A DNA stretch of 64,000 nt from Saccoglossus kowalevskii (Eukaryota; Hemichordata; Enteropneusta; Harrimaniidae), in the NCBI RefSeq assembly GCF_000003605.2, contig NW_003123406.1, forward strand, positions 589,910-653,909. Reading direction: 5' to 3'. Shown piece by piece: positions 47,723 through 60,409 of the stretch. Below the pieces are notes generated by a model, which was not told where the DNA came from, ran no database searches, and worked only from the letters and a program-made list of their open reading frames with translations. The position numbers and the translations under genes were made by a program. The number at the start of each line of letters is the position of its first letter. Within the stretch, counting starts at the first letter, position 1.

Positions 47723-47855
47723 TTAAAATGCGGAAGTCGTCGTGCCGCGTTCTGTTCGATATGGAACTCATAGCGACGTATACAACGCGTGTAAAATACA
47801 TTGTTTATTTACATGAAATTCGAACACGCGCTGCGCGACGACCGCTGCGCTTTAA
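47723..47855. repeat. TTAA-flanked MITE, family B copy 1 (133 bp)
   Basis: TTAA at both ends. The left arm has GTCGTCGTGCCGCGTTCTGT, then TCGATATGGAACTCATAGCG. The right arm has CTGCGCGACGACCGCTGCGC. It is a sister of 48293-48413. Confidence 0.7.
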
Positions 47856-48292
47856 CTTCGTCTTTTTATTAATCTTTTAAATGATGTTCGTTTTGTTCTG
47901 TGAGACATCATTGGTTATGCTTTTTTTCTATGATTTCTAATTTGTCTTTTATTTCCAATCATAGTTTTATTCGAGAACGCAGATCTAGCATGATATGCAT
48001 TATTCATTCGCGTTTACTGAGCGGCAGCGTTAGTATATCTGAATACTAATCATCAAATTACAAAAAAAGATAAATCAACAATTAGAATATCATATTTGCT
48101 CTGTTTTTGAAGTAACTCTCTGTTTTATATGACTTTTCTCGGCTGTTATATATTTATGAACATATCACCTTGTCCGTACGTGTATAAAATTATGTTCTTT
48201 GGTGGAAAATCAGTTGAGAGGGTGTACTGGTCGACGGTCCAGTACTGAATTACTTGTTTGTTTGTTAATTATTAAAATGCTGAACATTGCCT

Positions 48293-48413
48293 TTAAAAGG
48301 CGGTGGTCCTCTTGCCGCGTCCTGTTCGATATGGGACTCATAGCGACGTTTACAATGCTTGTTCAGATGAAAATCGAACAGACGCCGGCTGCGCGACGAC
48401 CACCGCCCTTTAA
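48293..48413. repeat. TTAA-flanked MITE, family B copy 2 (121 bp)
   Basis: TTAA at both ends. Arms TTAAAAGGCGGTGGTCCTC and the complement of GACGACCACCGCCCTTTAA, with the TCGATATGGGACTCATAGCG block shared with copy 1. Confidence 0.75.
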
Positions 48414-48419
48414 AGTTAC

Positions 48420-49510
48420 ATTAATACATTGCATCATATGCAGAACACCTTTCGCTACTGTGAGCATTAAGAAAAAAATATAATCAATTGCTTTGGCAAT
48501 GAATTCTGAAATATTTGTGAACTAAAGTTAGCATTACCTTGGCATGCGTCGTGTTAGAGAGGTCACAGTGTATAATCCCTAAATTAAACATGATTGTTGT
48601 TGCAACTCAAGGATGTTGCATGTGTACACTCATAGACCTTAGAAAGATCTCTTTCACATTCTCTTTCTAAGGTATATGATGTAATCGATGTTTTTTTTTT
48701 TAATAAATAAATATTGTTGTGCCAATGACCGTTACTAACATTGAGACTGTTATATCTCCGGACTTTTTAATATGCAAATTGCTGGCGCGAGTGCTGACAT
48801 AGGTTGAACTCAGGAAGCTACAAACATAACTCCCTGGTGCATTTAGCCACAGATACCATGGTCCATGCTGAGGACTACGTGACGGGGCTGTGTGGCTATC
48901 TTCCTATCATGAGGATATTATGGCAATTTAATGTGCTATCTCATTGACAACCAGGCCCGGGGGAATACAAGCACTTTCGGACCAAGGCTCCTCCAAATTC
49001 GTATCCGTTATTAAATTAATTTCGGCCAGTGGATTTAGCATTTCCATTATTACTGCAGCACAATCACCCAGGCACAGTCCCTCTATTATGGGGTGGCGTG
49101 GAGTGGCCCAGGGTAGGGATCGGCTTTTTTGGGGGTGTTTTAGCGACAGATACGTACACACTTGAGGAACAGATGTCCCCCACAAGGGTCACTGAGCTGC
49201 AAACAACAAAATAATGTTATACTAGTATGTTAACACGTATTTTACACAGAGAATAAACATGATCTGTGCACTACCTTTCAGAGAAACAAAATTGTGCATT
49301 TTTCTTTAGGCAAGCACGGCGGTGTAACTACCAAGCGGAATTAATGGGCATTCCCAGCAGCGACAGTCCCCTTCTGGTTTCCTTGCGTTGCCACGGATTT
49401 TGTAGACCTAAACCATAAATCCTAAAATATTGTAGGCTATATATTTTATATCTACCTATGTTCAACTGTTTTTCTTTTGCATTCGTCAACTCAGGGAGAC
49501 TGAATAAAAT
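48420..49510. other. gene-free stretch
   Basis: The 48780-49220 part is more GC-rich than its surroundings and is open in several frames; an 85-codon minus-strand frame lies at 48928-49185. None shows a domain I know or a clear splice pattern. It could be an old element or a stray exon. Confidence 0.3.
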
Positions 49511-49515
49511 AATAG

Positions 49516-49771
49516 TTAAATGACGGCGGTCGTCGCGCCACGCATGCGCGAGATATTGGCTTTGACTGTTGACGAGTACAAACTGAGACGTTACTAAGCT
49601 TTGTGATTAGAAGATATCAAATGAGTCACCGGTGGTAATTAGTGCACGTTGCACCCAGTTTAGAACTCGTACTCGTGATTGTCATTATAAGAGCGCATTA
49701 GATTGTGACAAAAACACTGTTTATCAACACAAATGTCGCACATGCGCGGCGCGACGACCACGCCCCCTTTA
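49516..49771 (+). repeat. TTAA-type MITE, family C (256 bp)
   Basis: The left end TTAAATGACGGCGGTCGTCG and the right end, complement TAAAGGGGGCGTGGTCGTCG, are inverted repeats that continue into GCGCCACGCATGCGCG. The right target site is worn (TTTA). The interior matches 950-1216 in reverse. Confidence 0.7.
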
Positions 49772-50619
49772 TGTTTGTTTTGGATTCGATCATTCACATT
49801 CGGTTACAGGTACTCGCACGTCCTCCCATATCATGTAAAGGATTTTATATCCCGCAGTTCAGAATTCTGATTGTATCAGGTGATTCTACATTTGACGACC
49901 TGAGATGGGCTGGAGATTTTGGTAAGAAAATTGGTCATGAGTGAAAATAAAAATAAAAAATGTATTAGAGATTTGGAAAGAAAACGAAGTAAAGTTGAAA
50001 GTGTGTCGATAGAGGGAGAGTGAGTGAAGAGCTACAAAAACAGAAGCTTGGGTCAACGATATCATGCCGTGCCAATAAATTCAACAATCATTAAAATACG
50101 ACACAATGATGAAATATGCGCATCGAGAATCTAATATGAAACTGTTTTTCATGATTTATTCTTCAATTTATGTTGTCGTTCTAACAGCGCTGTTGACAGA
50201 AGCGTGTTCAAATAGTTCAGAAAATGTTGTATCCATGTTTGTGAAATCTTTTTAAGATTTGACCGCCACGAAAAAAAAAAAAAATCTTCTTCGTTCTGTC
50301 CAGCAAGTTTCTCATTGTCTGAGCACGTTCCCTGTTCAGTTTATTCATACCAGAAGTTTAATTAAATGTAGTCCACACATTCATATTCTCTTGAGAAAAA
50401 AACAAAACGTGACGAGTTTCTTCCGGATACTTGTAGTCGTAGAAACTTAATTTCTTTTCGTGGCTTTGGCTTGTTTTCATCGGCCAGCAGGATGCCCGAG
50501 GCGTCGGGTAATTTTCCTTTCACCTGAGCACGGTTTGATATCCTTTGGCAGGCTTGCGACGACCGGTGTTGTGCGTTTCCCAGAGGGAGTGTAACGTAAC
50601 AGCCTGACTAGCATACATA

Positions 50620-50701
50620 ATGATTTGTAATGGCGGTGTGAAGATGGCGACAGGCTGGATTTTACTTCTCCTATGTTTGCTGCAGAAACAAGCGATTCTT
50701 G
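50620..50701 (+). CDS. first coding exon with a signal peptide; gene not identified
   Basis: From ATG 50620 the frame reads 27 codons plus one base to a consensus donor (CTTG then GTAAGT). A second in-frame ATG at 50644 begins MATGWILLLLCLLQKQAIL, a textbook signal peptide: short N-region, a leucine core, then the exon ends near the expected cleavage site. Many secreted and type I membrane proteins have exactly this first exon, ending in phase 1. The upstream sequence is locally CpG-richer, as at a promoter. I searched the remaining plus strand by eye and could not place further exons; they may lie beyond the window or be too divergent. Product unknown. A 153-codon minus-strand frame overlaps it and is the competing reading. 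Confidence 0.5.
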
Positions 50702-53700
50702 GTAAGTGTCTCCGATATTTTCCACTATTTTGATAGATATGTACTTGCATGGCGCCTGAAAACCGAATGGAGGTGATAAAACCACGGGTGGCGCCGCCTC
50801 TCCGTTTATTGGCGGCGCAGATGTGCTGCTCATCGCTCGATCCAAGTGTCTCTCAACCGGGCTTAGGCAATGTTTGAAGTAGCACTGACTGATACGACGG
50901 AATACATCGTACGCGGTCTGCAAATTCAGCACAAACACTAATTTTGCTGGGCCTGAAGCAAAAACTGAGACAATCCCCCTACTGAAACAGCTTGTTTGCA
51001 GCGTTCCCTGTCACCGGGTTTCGTTCGAAATCACAAGAACATCGTAATATGTACACCAAATGTTAGGCGCTTTGAGCTTGAACTGAACGGTTGTTATTAT
51101 GTGGGGCTTCATTGGGAAATTTTCAAACGATATTTTATTTTTACTTCTTGTAAATGACGTTTTTATTCGCTTATAGCATGACAAACGTAATCTTTCAGAC
51201 GTATTCCCACGTATATATTCTTCAATGTTTACGTAATTTTGCAAAACAAGTCTGACAAGAAACTGAAATACCAGCAATAAACATTGCCGCTTCGTGTAAA
51301 ATCGTGATAACACTGTTTGGTTTAGGTCTCCGTTAAGTCCCGTAATCACGGCCGCGGAACGGTATATACATCCCTGTACGACGAAAAATGACCTCTCAGG
51401 TCAAATCAGCAAATATAGACAGAATTTTACCACGACAACACGAAATTAATGCTATCGAATCTGACAAATCTCACGTCTAGGGGCCCAATGTCAACAACTC
51501 GCAAGTGGTGATTTCAGAAACGAAAAATAAAATAAAATGCATTTAACGTGTTGGCCGCACGATAGACGAAAATTTTTAAAATAGTGCTTTTTTATATTTT
51601 AATTAAAAAAATCAAACCGTTGATGAATTTTGTTAACGTCTCCTTAAATTATTCTGACATTTTTAGAGCAACAGTTGAAACGCTGGAACTCCCATTACAG
51701 AGGCTATCTATCTGAATGCCACCCAAGTTAAATGCAAAAGCATGTTCTATAAAATGCTGTCTTTTTAATTAAGGCATATCTTTGTGGACTGTCCGTGCTC
51801 AATTTGGTCTGTGCCTTAATCGAGTACATTTTTTCAGTCAATCAGAAGAAAATCCATTTTAGTTTCATTGGTCTTAAAAATCAATGCAATATCTTTGATC
51901 GAGTAATCATGATCGAGTAATCACTATGAATCTAAGTAGAATTCGACAGACATTACCATGGCCACAGGGAACCTCTCTGTGCTGTACTAATTGAAGCTTC
52001 TGTGTGGGAATGCCACTACTCATTGTCCACCCCATTTCTATTTGTAGTAATTAATTAACATAAAGACAATGACTGTTTATCACACTTGGTGGGACAAATC
52101 AACATCAGAGATAAGTACTCTCAGTGGGGTCCACCTTTTGGTATTCACAATAAACTTCTCAATGTATATATGTTGGTCTTCATATGGATTAGGGGGTTTA
52201 CCCATTCAAAATCTGGGTGATGGTGATATATAAGGGAGGGGGAGGGTGTTTTTATGCAAATATTTTATTCACGCAAGTGTAAATTCTTTACACCAATACA
52301 AAAACATTATTCAGTCCTCTCCCATGTTTTTAAATGGGAAACCCCCTTAATGTTGTAAAAAGTTGGTTCTACTGCTGTAGAAACCCAGACTATTTAGACA
52401 TCAATGGCAAGTACCATCAGTGTTAAATTGACAGGAGAATTCCCTCATTTTCGCTTCTGAACAGCCTTATGCTGGAACTGAAGAGGTTTTACCATGACAA
52501 CTGATTGTGCAACTTAGCAAAGCCCATGAAAATTTATAGCATGTAATAAAAAAACATGCTTTAGCATCGCTTTCTCATCTCTTTATACAAATGGTTGTCA
52601 CGGTGAACAGTATATGCATGAAGGACTGCACAACTAGAGACTGATGAATTGCACTTTTTGTTTAACTTGCGGTAATTAAATGGGCTAAACAATAAAAGAC
52701 GGATAGGTAAAGTCGTAGCTTTTATAATTTTGTATTTCACTATGCGTATGCATGGAACTATAAACCCCAGGAAGAACAACCACTTCGTTTCCTTTGAACT
52801 ATGATAGTTGCCGCGATGTCGAATGTTTATTTTGATTGTTTATTTCGTCGCATTAAAAAATAAGCCGATTTGCGCAAATAAACGTTTATCTTCGACTATC
52901 GGTCATTTTCGGAGTCAATCGGGCGACTTTGGGAGATCACGTGATAGAGTTGTTTCGGTTATAGCATAAAAATACATTGGCGCCAAGACAAAAACACTGA
53001 TAAATGAGCGACATTCAACGGGGAAAAAAAACACATTGCCACTTCTGGTGATCGAAGGGAGACACGGAATAAGTCGAGATATATCGACAACACACAGCAT
53101 ACCAAACCTTCGCAAACTTTCGCAACCTTATTTTTTCGAGGGTTGAAAAAATCAAGAAGTAATCTAAAAACGACATTGAAAATTATGAAAACTCGCTAAA
53201 ACTCCAACACGTTGCATGATTTCTGGTACACTGAAGGTCACCCTGCAGACCGACTTGTTTGCGCATGCGTAGTGAACGAAATATTTTACTGCGCAGATTT
53301 GAAATTTTTTTTTCAAGTTTTCCGTTTATCAGTTCCCTTCCTGTGTTTTAAAAAGAGTCTATGGGATCTATGGTTTTAAATAAGGAGCTTACCATTATAA
53401 ACTCTGGGAGGGTAGGGGAAGGGGCGAGAACAATTACTTTTTTGTGATTTTTTTTTTTTTACAAATTACATATCAAATGAGGCTGATAATCCAATTAAAA
53501 AAATATTCAAAAACTAACTAAATAATTTTGTTTCAGCTTTAATTAATTTCCGATGATACTCTAGAGAAATGTTTGCATGGTTGCCACAGGGCTCAAAATG
53601 AGGCATGTTTTCTTGTAACATGTACAGCTGTTTTTGTGTGAAAATGTTGAAAATTTCCAGTAGGATAAATTTGGACCGAAAAAATAAAATCCTACTTAAA

Positions 53701-54230
53701 GAAGCATATTTTATATAATAACTTTCTAAATAAATTTTTGTGATTTACTAATATCAAAGCGAAAAACACAATATTTGGAATAAAAATTGTACATCGCCAA
53801 ATTATCATGAAGCAGAAGATGTCATCTTTGTGTTGCATATCATTGTCTGAATGCTTAGGTGAATTGATAATTTTATGTGATGGTGTGTCAGACACGCAAA
53901 TCTTTGTGTAGGCATTTTGATGTAATATCATTGCACAAAAATTGGCTAGTTCCACACCTTTCACCTTTATTTAACACATCATTTTGAGATAAAATAATAA
54001 TAGTTTTTTACACCATTATCCTGACCTTAGAAAGTCCTTGATCTCTAATTAGATTTCTGCTCTTGACCTCAGTAGCACATTAGTCATTTATTTTTTAGTA
54101 CTTTTGGAGAAATACAATTCGGCTGTTTATCTGCTGATTTTTGTAAAAAAAAATCATAGAATCGATTGTTTGTACATGTAAATTCATTCTAGCATGTATC
54201 TTAGTTCGTATATTAGCAGTGTTTCTTTTG
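50702..54230. other. probable first intron or gene-free stretch
   Basis: No supported exon. The interval 52.8-53.3 kb is locally richer in CpG and might hold a promoter (perhaps minus strand, upstream of a 66-codon frame at 52915-53115), but nothing is recognisable. Confidence 0.3.
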
Positions 54231-54234
54231 TCAT

Positions 54235-54446
54235 TACTGTAGAATACTTTATTTTCGCTTTGACTTAATTTTGGCTATTTTCGCTGAAGGAATAATTCAA
54301 TGAAAATAAAATCCAACCAATATATCTTTTTTTCCTATATTTCACATTCAACTCACCAAAAATCTGTGAAAATAAAATCCATATAAAACACCCAAAATGT
54401 CTATTCAGCGAAAATTAATTCCAGCTAAAATAAAGTATTTTACATT
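54235..54446. repeat. TACTGTAAAATAC-type MITE, copy P4
   Basis: TACTGTAGAATACTTTATTT at the left and AAATAAAGTATTTTACA at the right, with GCTGAAGGAATAATTCA in the arm. Confidence 0.75.
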
Positions 54447-54449
54447 ATT

Positions 54450-57000
54450 TATTTTTATGATCAAGGTTATGGATATTTCTAATAAAGTAAATACAACATT
54501 AAAAAAGGAATTTTACCTGAAGAAACAATTACCAAATTACAGCTAGTAAAAATCCATTCCAACTAAAAAAAATACCATATTACTATTGAAAATATTCTGC
54601 TGCTAGAACTGTATATTGATGCGTATCTATTGAATAATAGTGTCTGTAAAATTCATCACTAATACTTATCTGTAATAAACATGGGAATGTCAGTCACATT
54701 AATACCCAAGTAGTTTTTCAATCTGATACAAAATAACACAAGCTTTTCTAGAAAGATTGAATGATTAGATTAAATCATGTATTGATAAAGATTATTTAAT
54801 TATTTAAGTGAATTGTATAATTTTACTGCTCTTTTGAAACTCCTTCATGTATATGTAATTTACAATTAAAGAGACTCAGTCGACGTGTGGTGCGTTAACA
54901 AGCAATATATTTTATGCATTATATATAGCACATAGGACCCATGTTGAAAATCTTCAATGCTTTCATATTTGACTAGGTCAGGTTCTTATTTATGACCCAT
55001 TATTGATTATAAGAACTGCCCAGAGCTCAGATGTTACCCGAATATATTTGCTATTTCAATTTAATTACAACAACAAATTATTTCCACACTGGTATCTATA
55101 GGATTTTAAAATTATTACACAAATATTTCAATTTTATTATTGTTAATAAACAGGTGGTGTTGTTGTATAGGTTATAATAAATCACTAACATTATTAACCC
55201 GGAAGTGCCTGACCCATGGTTTGTAGATGTTTAGTTAGCCACTAATAAAGATAGCCATGTATTGTTTGCACACTTAGTAGTCAGCCTTCAGTTACTTCAC
55301 ACTTTTACACTGCATGACAATTCACCTGAACAAACACACTAAGATTCACTCAGTCAAAATTGCATTCATTGCCCATCTCTGCATCACCGTTACACGTCAC
55401 AATCAGCCAATTCCAGCATTTTGCTCACTCACTTGTAAGGTAATTGCGCGATTCATGAAATTACTTATACTCTGCTTTGATTTGTGCATTGCAGTATTTT
55501 TGCTGTTTCTACTCGTACTTGTTATCGTGTCTGTCGCATTGCCAACTTCATTTGAAAAATTAGCTTATGCAATAACAATTGCATTTCTAGGATGTTTTGA
55601 TTATTTTTGCTCTGATTGAAAACTGTTAAACCAGAGAAACACTTGACTTCGTAACAGTCGGTCAAGGATTCTGAATTCTTTGTCTTGCATGCTTTCCCTG
55701 TAAAATCCCAACAGCTTCTTTTGAAAGAAAACCACTTTGTTTACTTTCTTAATTGACCTAATGTTTGTTTAGTAATCAGCATAGAATTATGCAAATGAGT
55801 CCCCCACCTCCTCCTCCCTCTAAAAAACAGTTATTCTTGTAATTGTTAGAACTTAGGTGAACTTAAAATAGAGGTAGTGATTTTGTACTAGTTTTTTATT
55901 TGATATAATTACTGTGAAAGAGTAGTTGAAAAAATACTGGTAGCTGGCCGTTAAAATATCGTCCCTCTCCCTTCTATAGAAAGTCCCTGCAATCAATGCT
56001 AACTCCTTGATATCACTCAGCACTGTTCAGTGCTTGAAAGCTTCAAGAAGTTCATTGATGACAGGCTTTGATTTGACCACAGGCTTAAGGTGTTCCTCTT
56101 TAAACGTTCCATTGTCAGCATTGAATCCATTACCCATGAGTAGAAGGTCAGTGTTTTATATGGAATTTATTAGGCTGTTCTTGTTGGGGAGGAAAACCTC
56201 TGTCCAGTCAAAATCAAATTTTTCCATTTCGTTTGGTTGGAATACTAGGTATTCATTTCAGCTGAAAGTTAATTTCCGCACCATAAATTTGATTAATTTC
56301 ACTGTTACGCCATGAAGTTTTCATTCACTAAATTTTCAAATTACTTTTACCCATTAAAATAGCAAAAATAAAATGCAAGTAAAAATATTTAATTCATCTT
56401 TTGTAAAGTTTTTGTTTTTCAGAGTTTGATGCTTCTATTTGTTAAAAACAGGTCTGATCATTAGAAGCAAATAATTTGTGGAATGAACAAAATAAACATA
56501 TATATTATGTAATTGTATGTAAAGTTTATCTCGTGAGTAAACCTACAAAATCAGATTTTTGACTCTCGTGTACAAAGCATACAGTGGAATTCTTTGCAGT
56601 TAGTGCATCTGTATGTGTGTGTATATGTGTCTGTCCGTTCCACTGATGTCTCGAGAACCATATGTTGGTTGTTGAGCAAACTTGATACATAGATGCTCTG
56701 GGCTGTATTTTTACATTAGTACAATTTTTACATCTACGTATTTCCAATAGAACAATACAATCTACCAATCAAACACTCAGTATACTGCGAGTCTTTTGTT
56801 TTGACTTGCATACTCATGAAAACAACATTATTTATCGATCTTATGCTTATACAAGTTTAATTTTTAATCAGTGAATGGTGTGGATTTCCAAAATGTTCAT
56901 GCTAAATGCAGATACATGTACTTGTTTACTCATATCTATATTTTTAGACACAAATTCTACTTGTAGTCGGAATTTAAACAGCACTCTTTAAATTGCAGCT
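54450..57000. other. gene-free stretch
   Basis: A 101-codon plus frame (55314-55619) with a hydrophobic middle and a minus-strand run near 56030-56140 (MGNGFNADNGTFKEEHLK, then PVVKSKPVINELLEAF) read somewhat like protein. I recognise neither and see no convincing splice sites. Confidence 0.3.
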
Positions 57001-57202
57001 TACTGTAAAAGCACTAATTATTTGTTGGATTTTAATTTTGGTTATTGCTAGTAAGTAAAATCTGTTATATTAAAACCCTGTGAACAAGTAAAATAACAAT
57101 AGACTCATTGTTTTTCTGCCAATTCAGGAACTCAAAACCCAGTGAAATTACATTAAAACTACAAAATGTCCGTAAAAATAATGGTACACAAATAGTACAG
57201 TA
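57001..57202. repeat. TACTGTAAA-type MITE, family R copy 2
   Basis: Ends TACTGTAAAAGCACTAATTA and AAATAGTACAGTA. The interior has CTCATTGTTTTTCTGCCAAT, then TCAGGAACTCAAAACCCAGT, shared with the worn copy at 3.2 kb and partly with 58519-58720. Confidence 0.65.
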
Positions 57203-58510
57203 ATCTTTGATGTCGCTGAATGCAAAATATGGTTATTGTGTATCAAATTGAAATTTGATCAGAGAGCGTTTCTGCTAATTAGACTGTGAAATTGGGTAAC
57301 ACTGCAAGATTTGTTTTGCTGAGGTTTTTGGAAGCAAGGAAAATTGTTTGTGAAGTTTGATTAATATGGGGGTAACAGCAAGTGTGCAACATCTGTACTG
57401 AAGGAGAGGTGAAATCTCCCATAACTAACACGCACCAGAAAAATTTGTGTCTGTAAAGCAAACACATTTGGATATCTAAATGTATAGTCACAGCTATAAT
57501 CAGGCAAGTATAATTGTATAACTGACTCGTTTTTTTTTTAATCACCATCGCAAACTCTTAAATCCATTTATGAATATTTACGTAAGTGCGCATGTACACG
57601 TAATGGAGAAAATACAATACATGCAAACTTGTGGGTAGATCAAGTGAGTACGTTTACTGGCTTATCAGTTTCAAAACGAGCTGTGCATACAAATATTTTA
57701 TAATTTGCATTATATATTACTCCAAAGTGTCACACATGCAAATAAAAAAAGTGGTTGCCATGCTTGTTTCCAGACGAAAAAAGAATTTTTGTTATCTCCG
57801 TATCTTATATCCCCCAATTGACCTCTCGCCACCCTTTGGCAGCTATTATGATTGAAAATTGGTCAAAATATTGATAACTCGGGGGACATGTCAGAGATCA
57901 ATATCACATAAAAAACAACTAATCGGTGTACTTTAACAATTGGTCGAAGTTTAAATGAAAACTAAAACTAACTGATGCATAGTGTTGACACTTTGAGGCC
58001 GTACAACATGTATACATATTTTTCAAGATATTACGTTTTTCCTCGTTTTATAATTACATGTACTTAATGTGCTATTTGTGATTTTAGTTGCGTGAAGTAT
58101 TATTTTTGTTTTTGTTTTACAACCATAAAATTACTTTCTGTAGTAGATTTTCGTCTTGAATATAATTATTATTATATACATGTACTGTCCATTTCTGATA
58201 TGTGGAAATATATTTTGCAATAATCTAATAGAAGCATTTCTCTAATAGAATTGCAGATAAACCAAAAATTGTATTTATTAGATGCAGGATCATTAAATAT
58301 GACTTTTATAGTATAGTTTGACTCCTCTATCATTTATATAAGCATGGAGAATAGAACAGAACAGAGCTAGAGCAAATTCAGGTTTGAATATATTTCACAG
58401 AATTATTGTGGAAGACTGAGGGTATAATATACCTAGTAGTAAGCGTATTGGCACAAAACCAACCATTCAGACATTCTTATTTGGAAATCTCATGAAATAA
58501 ATCAATGTGG
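57203..58510. other. gene-free stretch
   Basis: No supported gene or repeat beyond short AT-rich runs. Confidence 0.35.
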
Positions 58511-58518
58511 CAGTACCA

Positions 58519-58720
58519 TACAGTAAAACCATTTATTTTCACCGACATTTAATTTCACTATTTTGATGTCTTGAGCATATTCACTTTGTTTTAATTTCCC
58601 AAATTTATCAAGGAAACAATGAGTTTTATTGTTATTTTACATGTTCAAATAAATTTAATTTAACTTACAGTGAAAATAGCGAAATTAAAAACCCAGTGAA
58701 TAATTAATGGATTTACAGTA
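58519..58720. repeat. TACTGTAAA-type MITE, family R copy 1
   Basis: TACAGTAAAACCATTTATTT at the left and TTAATGGATTTACAGTA at the right, with TTTAATTTCACTATTTTGAT mirrored by AAAATAGCGAAATTAAAAAC. Confidence 0.7.
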
Positions 58721-58860
58721 TTTACTCTTTTAGTAGCACTTTTCAGTGGTATTTCTATAGGGAAAAATTAATCATATTTTAATGATTTGATGCACTTCTA
58801 ATAGACCAATACAGTAGACCTGATGCCTGACCCATGTCACATTGTGGTAGTTTCCAGAGA

Positions 58861-59346
58861 GGTCACTATTAATTAAAGACAATTTCCAAAATAAAATGCA
58901 TTTTTTATTGAAATCCAAAAAATAGCTTAACTAATATTGATGTATACTGTATTTGTATTAGAAAAGCATCCGCAAAAGAAGTGCATCAGACAGGGGTTTT
59001 TCTAGAAAAAAACTGCAAGAGGGAGCACTGCAATTGGGGGAGATAGGGTTCTCCCTACCAGGGTGTGGAGTTTTTGATAATTCTAAGTTAAAATGGAGCA
59101 TTCTATGGTTTCTTAGGGGTCAATATTACTATCAGACAGGTCACAGTTGAAGACTGTGGCCACATGTGATCCCTGCTCAATCAGAATTTTATGGTTGCCG
59201 GAGGATCTGCTCCCCAGGGTAAAAGGTCACTATTAAAGACAATTTCCAAAGTAAAATGCATTTTTTATTGAAATTCAAAAAATAGCTTAACTAATATTGA
59301 TGTATACAGAATTTTATGGTTGCCGGAGGATCTGCTCCCCAGGGTA
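58861..59346 (+). repeat. interleaved direct duplications
   Basis: An 85-bp segment starting GGTCACTATTAA occurs at 58861-58947 and 59225-59308. A 40-bp segment starting CAGAATTTTATGGTTGCCGG occurs at 59182-59221 and 59307-59346. The order a-b-a-b implies tandem duplication of a larger unit with later deletion. Confidence 0.85.
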
Positions 59347-59981
59347 AGAGGGCGCATGGCCATGGCATGAGGGTGCTGTGCCCCTGTTCCCTTGTTTAAA
59401 AAAATGCCTATAAGAGCTGATTAACTCGAAATCGCATTTGTTGTGTATTGGATTGTTAAAATAATACTTATATTGACCGTAGTAACAACACTGTAATTTC
59501 CATAACCTCGTGTGTTAGCAAATTTGGTAATACTGGAGATATAGGACATTCAAACCCTGTGAACGAGTCAGGATGTTTGACCTGGTTTTTTAAAACCTAG
59601 ACTCTGCATAAATTTTATTTTGCAGTGCAACAAAGCGAAAAACCATCAGATGTCACTTGTACTTATTATTTCTATTACTCTGCTTCAACAATATGATTAA
59701 AAAGCATTCAGGGATGTATTACTTCATAAATATACTGTTTCCAGCTGTTTCATCAAAAGGTTTTTTCACTCTTTTTGAAAAATAACACTACCCAGTTTAA
59801 AATCTATAAAAGGTGATTTGCCAGACAATGAAAAAATCAAAAACTATTTCGTATGGGATTTATACACTTTTCACCAGGTACACTTTTCTTTAATCTGTTA
59901 AAGGTGTCAAAAAACAACTGTGGTTTCATCAGTCATGCTATTGCTATGTAGAATTTAGTTACAGTAACGTTATTTGAATGC

Positions 59982-60030
59982 TAATAGGTGATTTTCCGTT
60001 CAACTGCGAGATCTTGCGCATTGCGTGAAA
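59982..60030 (+). repeat. single end of the intron 2 MITE family
   Basis: TAATAGGTGATTTTCCGTTC then AACTGCGAGATC matches the termini of 9098-9420. No partner end is visible nearby. Confidence 0.6.
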
Positions 60031-60077
60031 GATGCAGACCAAATATTGAATAATTTGATTTAGAATTTCTATCCAAT

Positions 60078-60255
60078 TACTGTAAAATTGGTATTAGAAA
60101 CCACAGCTTCTATTAAAATAGTACAATGCAACAGAGGGGATGAATCTTCTATTAGAGCCTCTACACATGGCACATGAGAAATGATAAATGTTTGTTCTCA
60201 ATTATTAGAAAAAATGGGTGCGAGAATAGATCATTAAAAATATGACTTACTAGTA
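60078..60255. repeat. TACTGTAAAATC-type MITE, copy Q2 (worn)
   Basis: TACTGTAAAATTGGTATTAG, then GAAACCACAGCTTCTATTAA and AAATGGGTGCGAG, matches Q1 at 34.4 kb in reverse; the far end has decayed. Confidence 0.6.
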
Positions 60256-60409
60256 ATCTGTTCATAGAAAGACCTCTACATAGCATATACACTACTAATA
60301 AAACGAGTACAGTAATGTATAAATTGATTTCCACTGTGCTATATTGAATAAACCTGCTATGTATGTGTTATATTTGTGTCTACATGTACTTTTTAGTTTC
60401 GCTGTCGGC

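Noticed and set aside
50477-50938. 153-codon minus-strand open frame
   Set aside because: It overlaps the signal-peptide exon on the other strand, has low-complexity stretches and no recognisable domain; not excluded, but less convincing.
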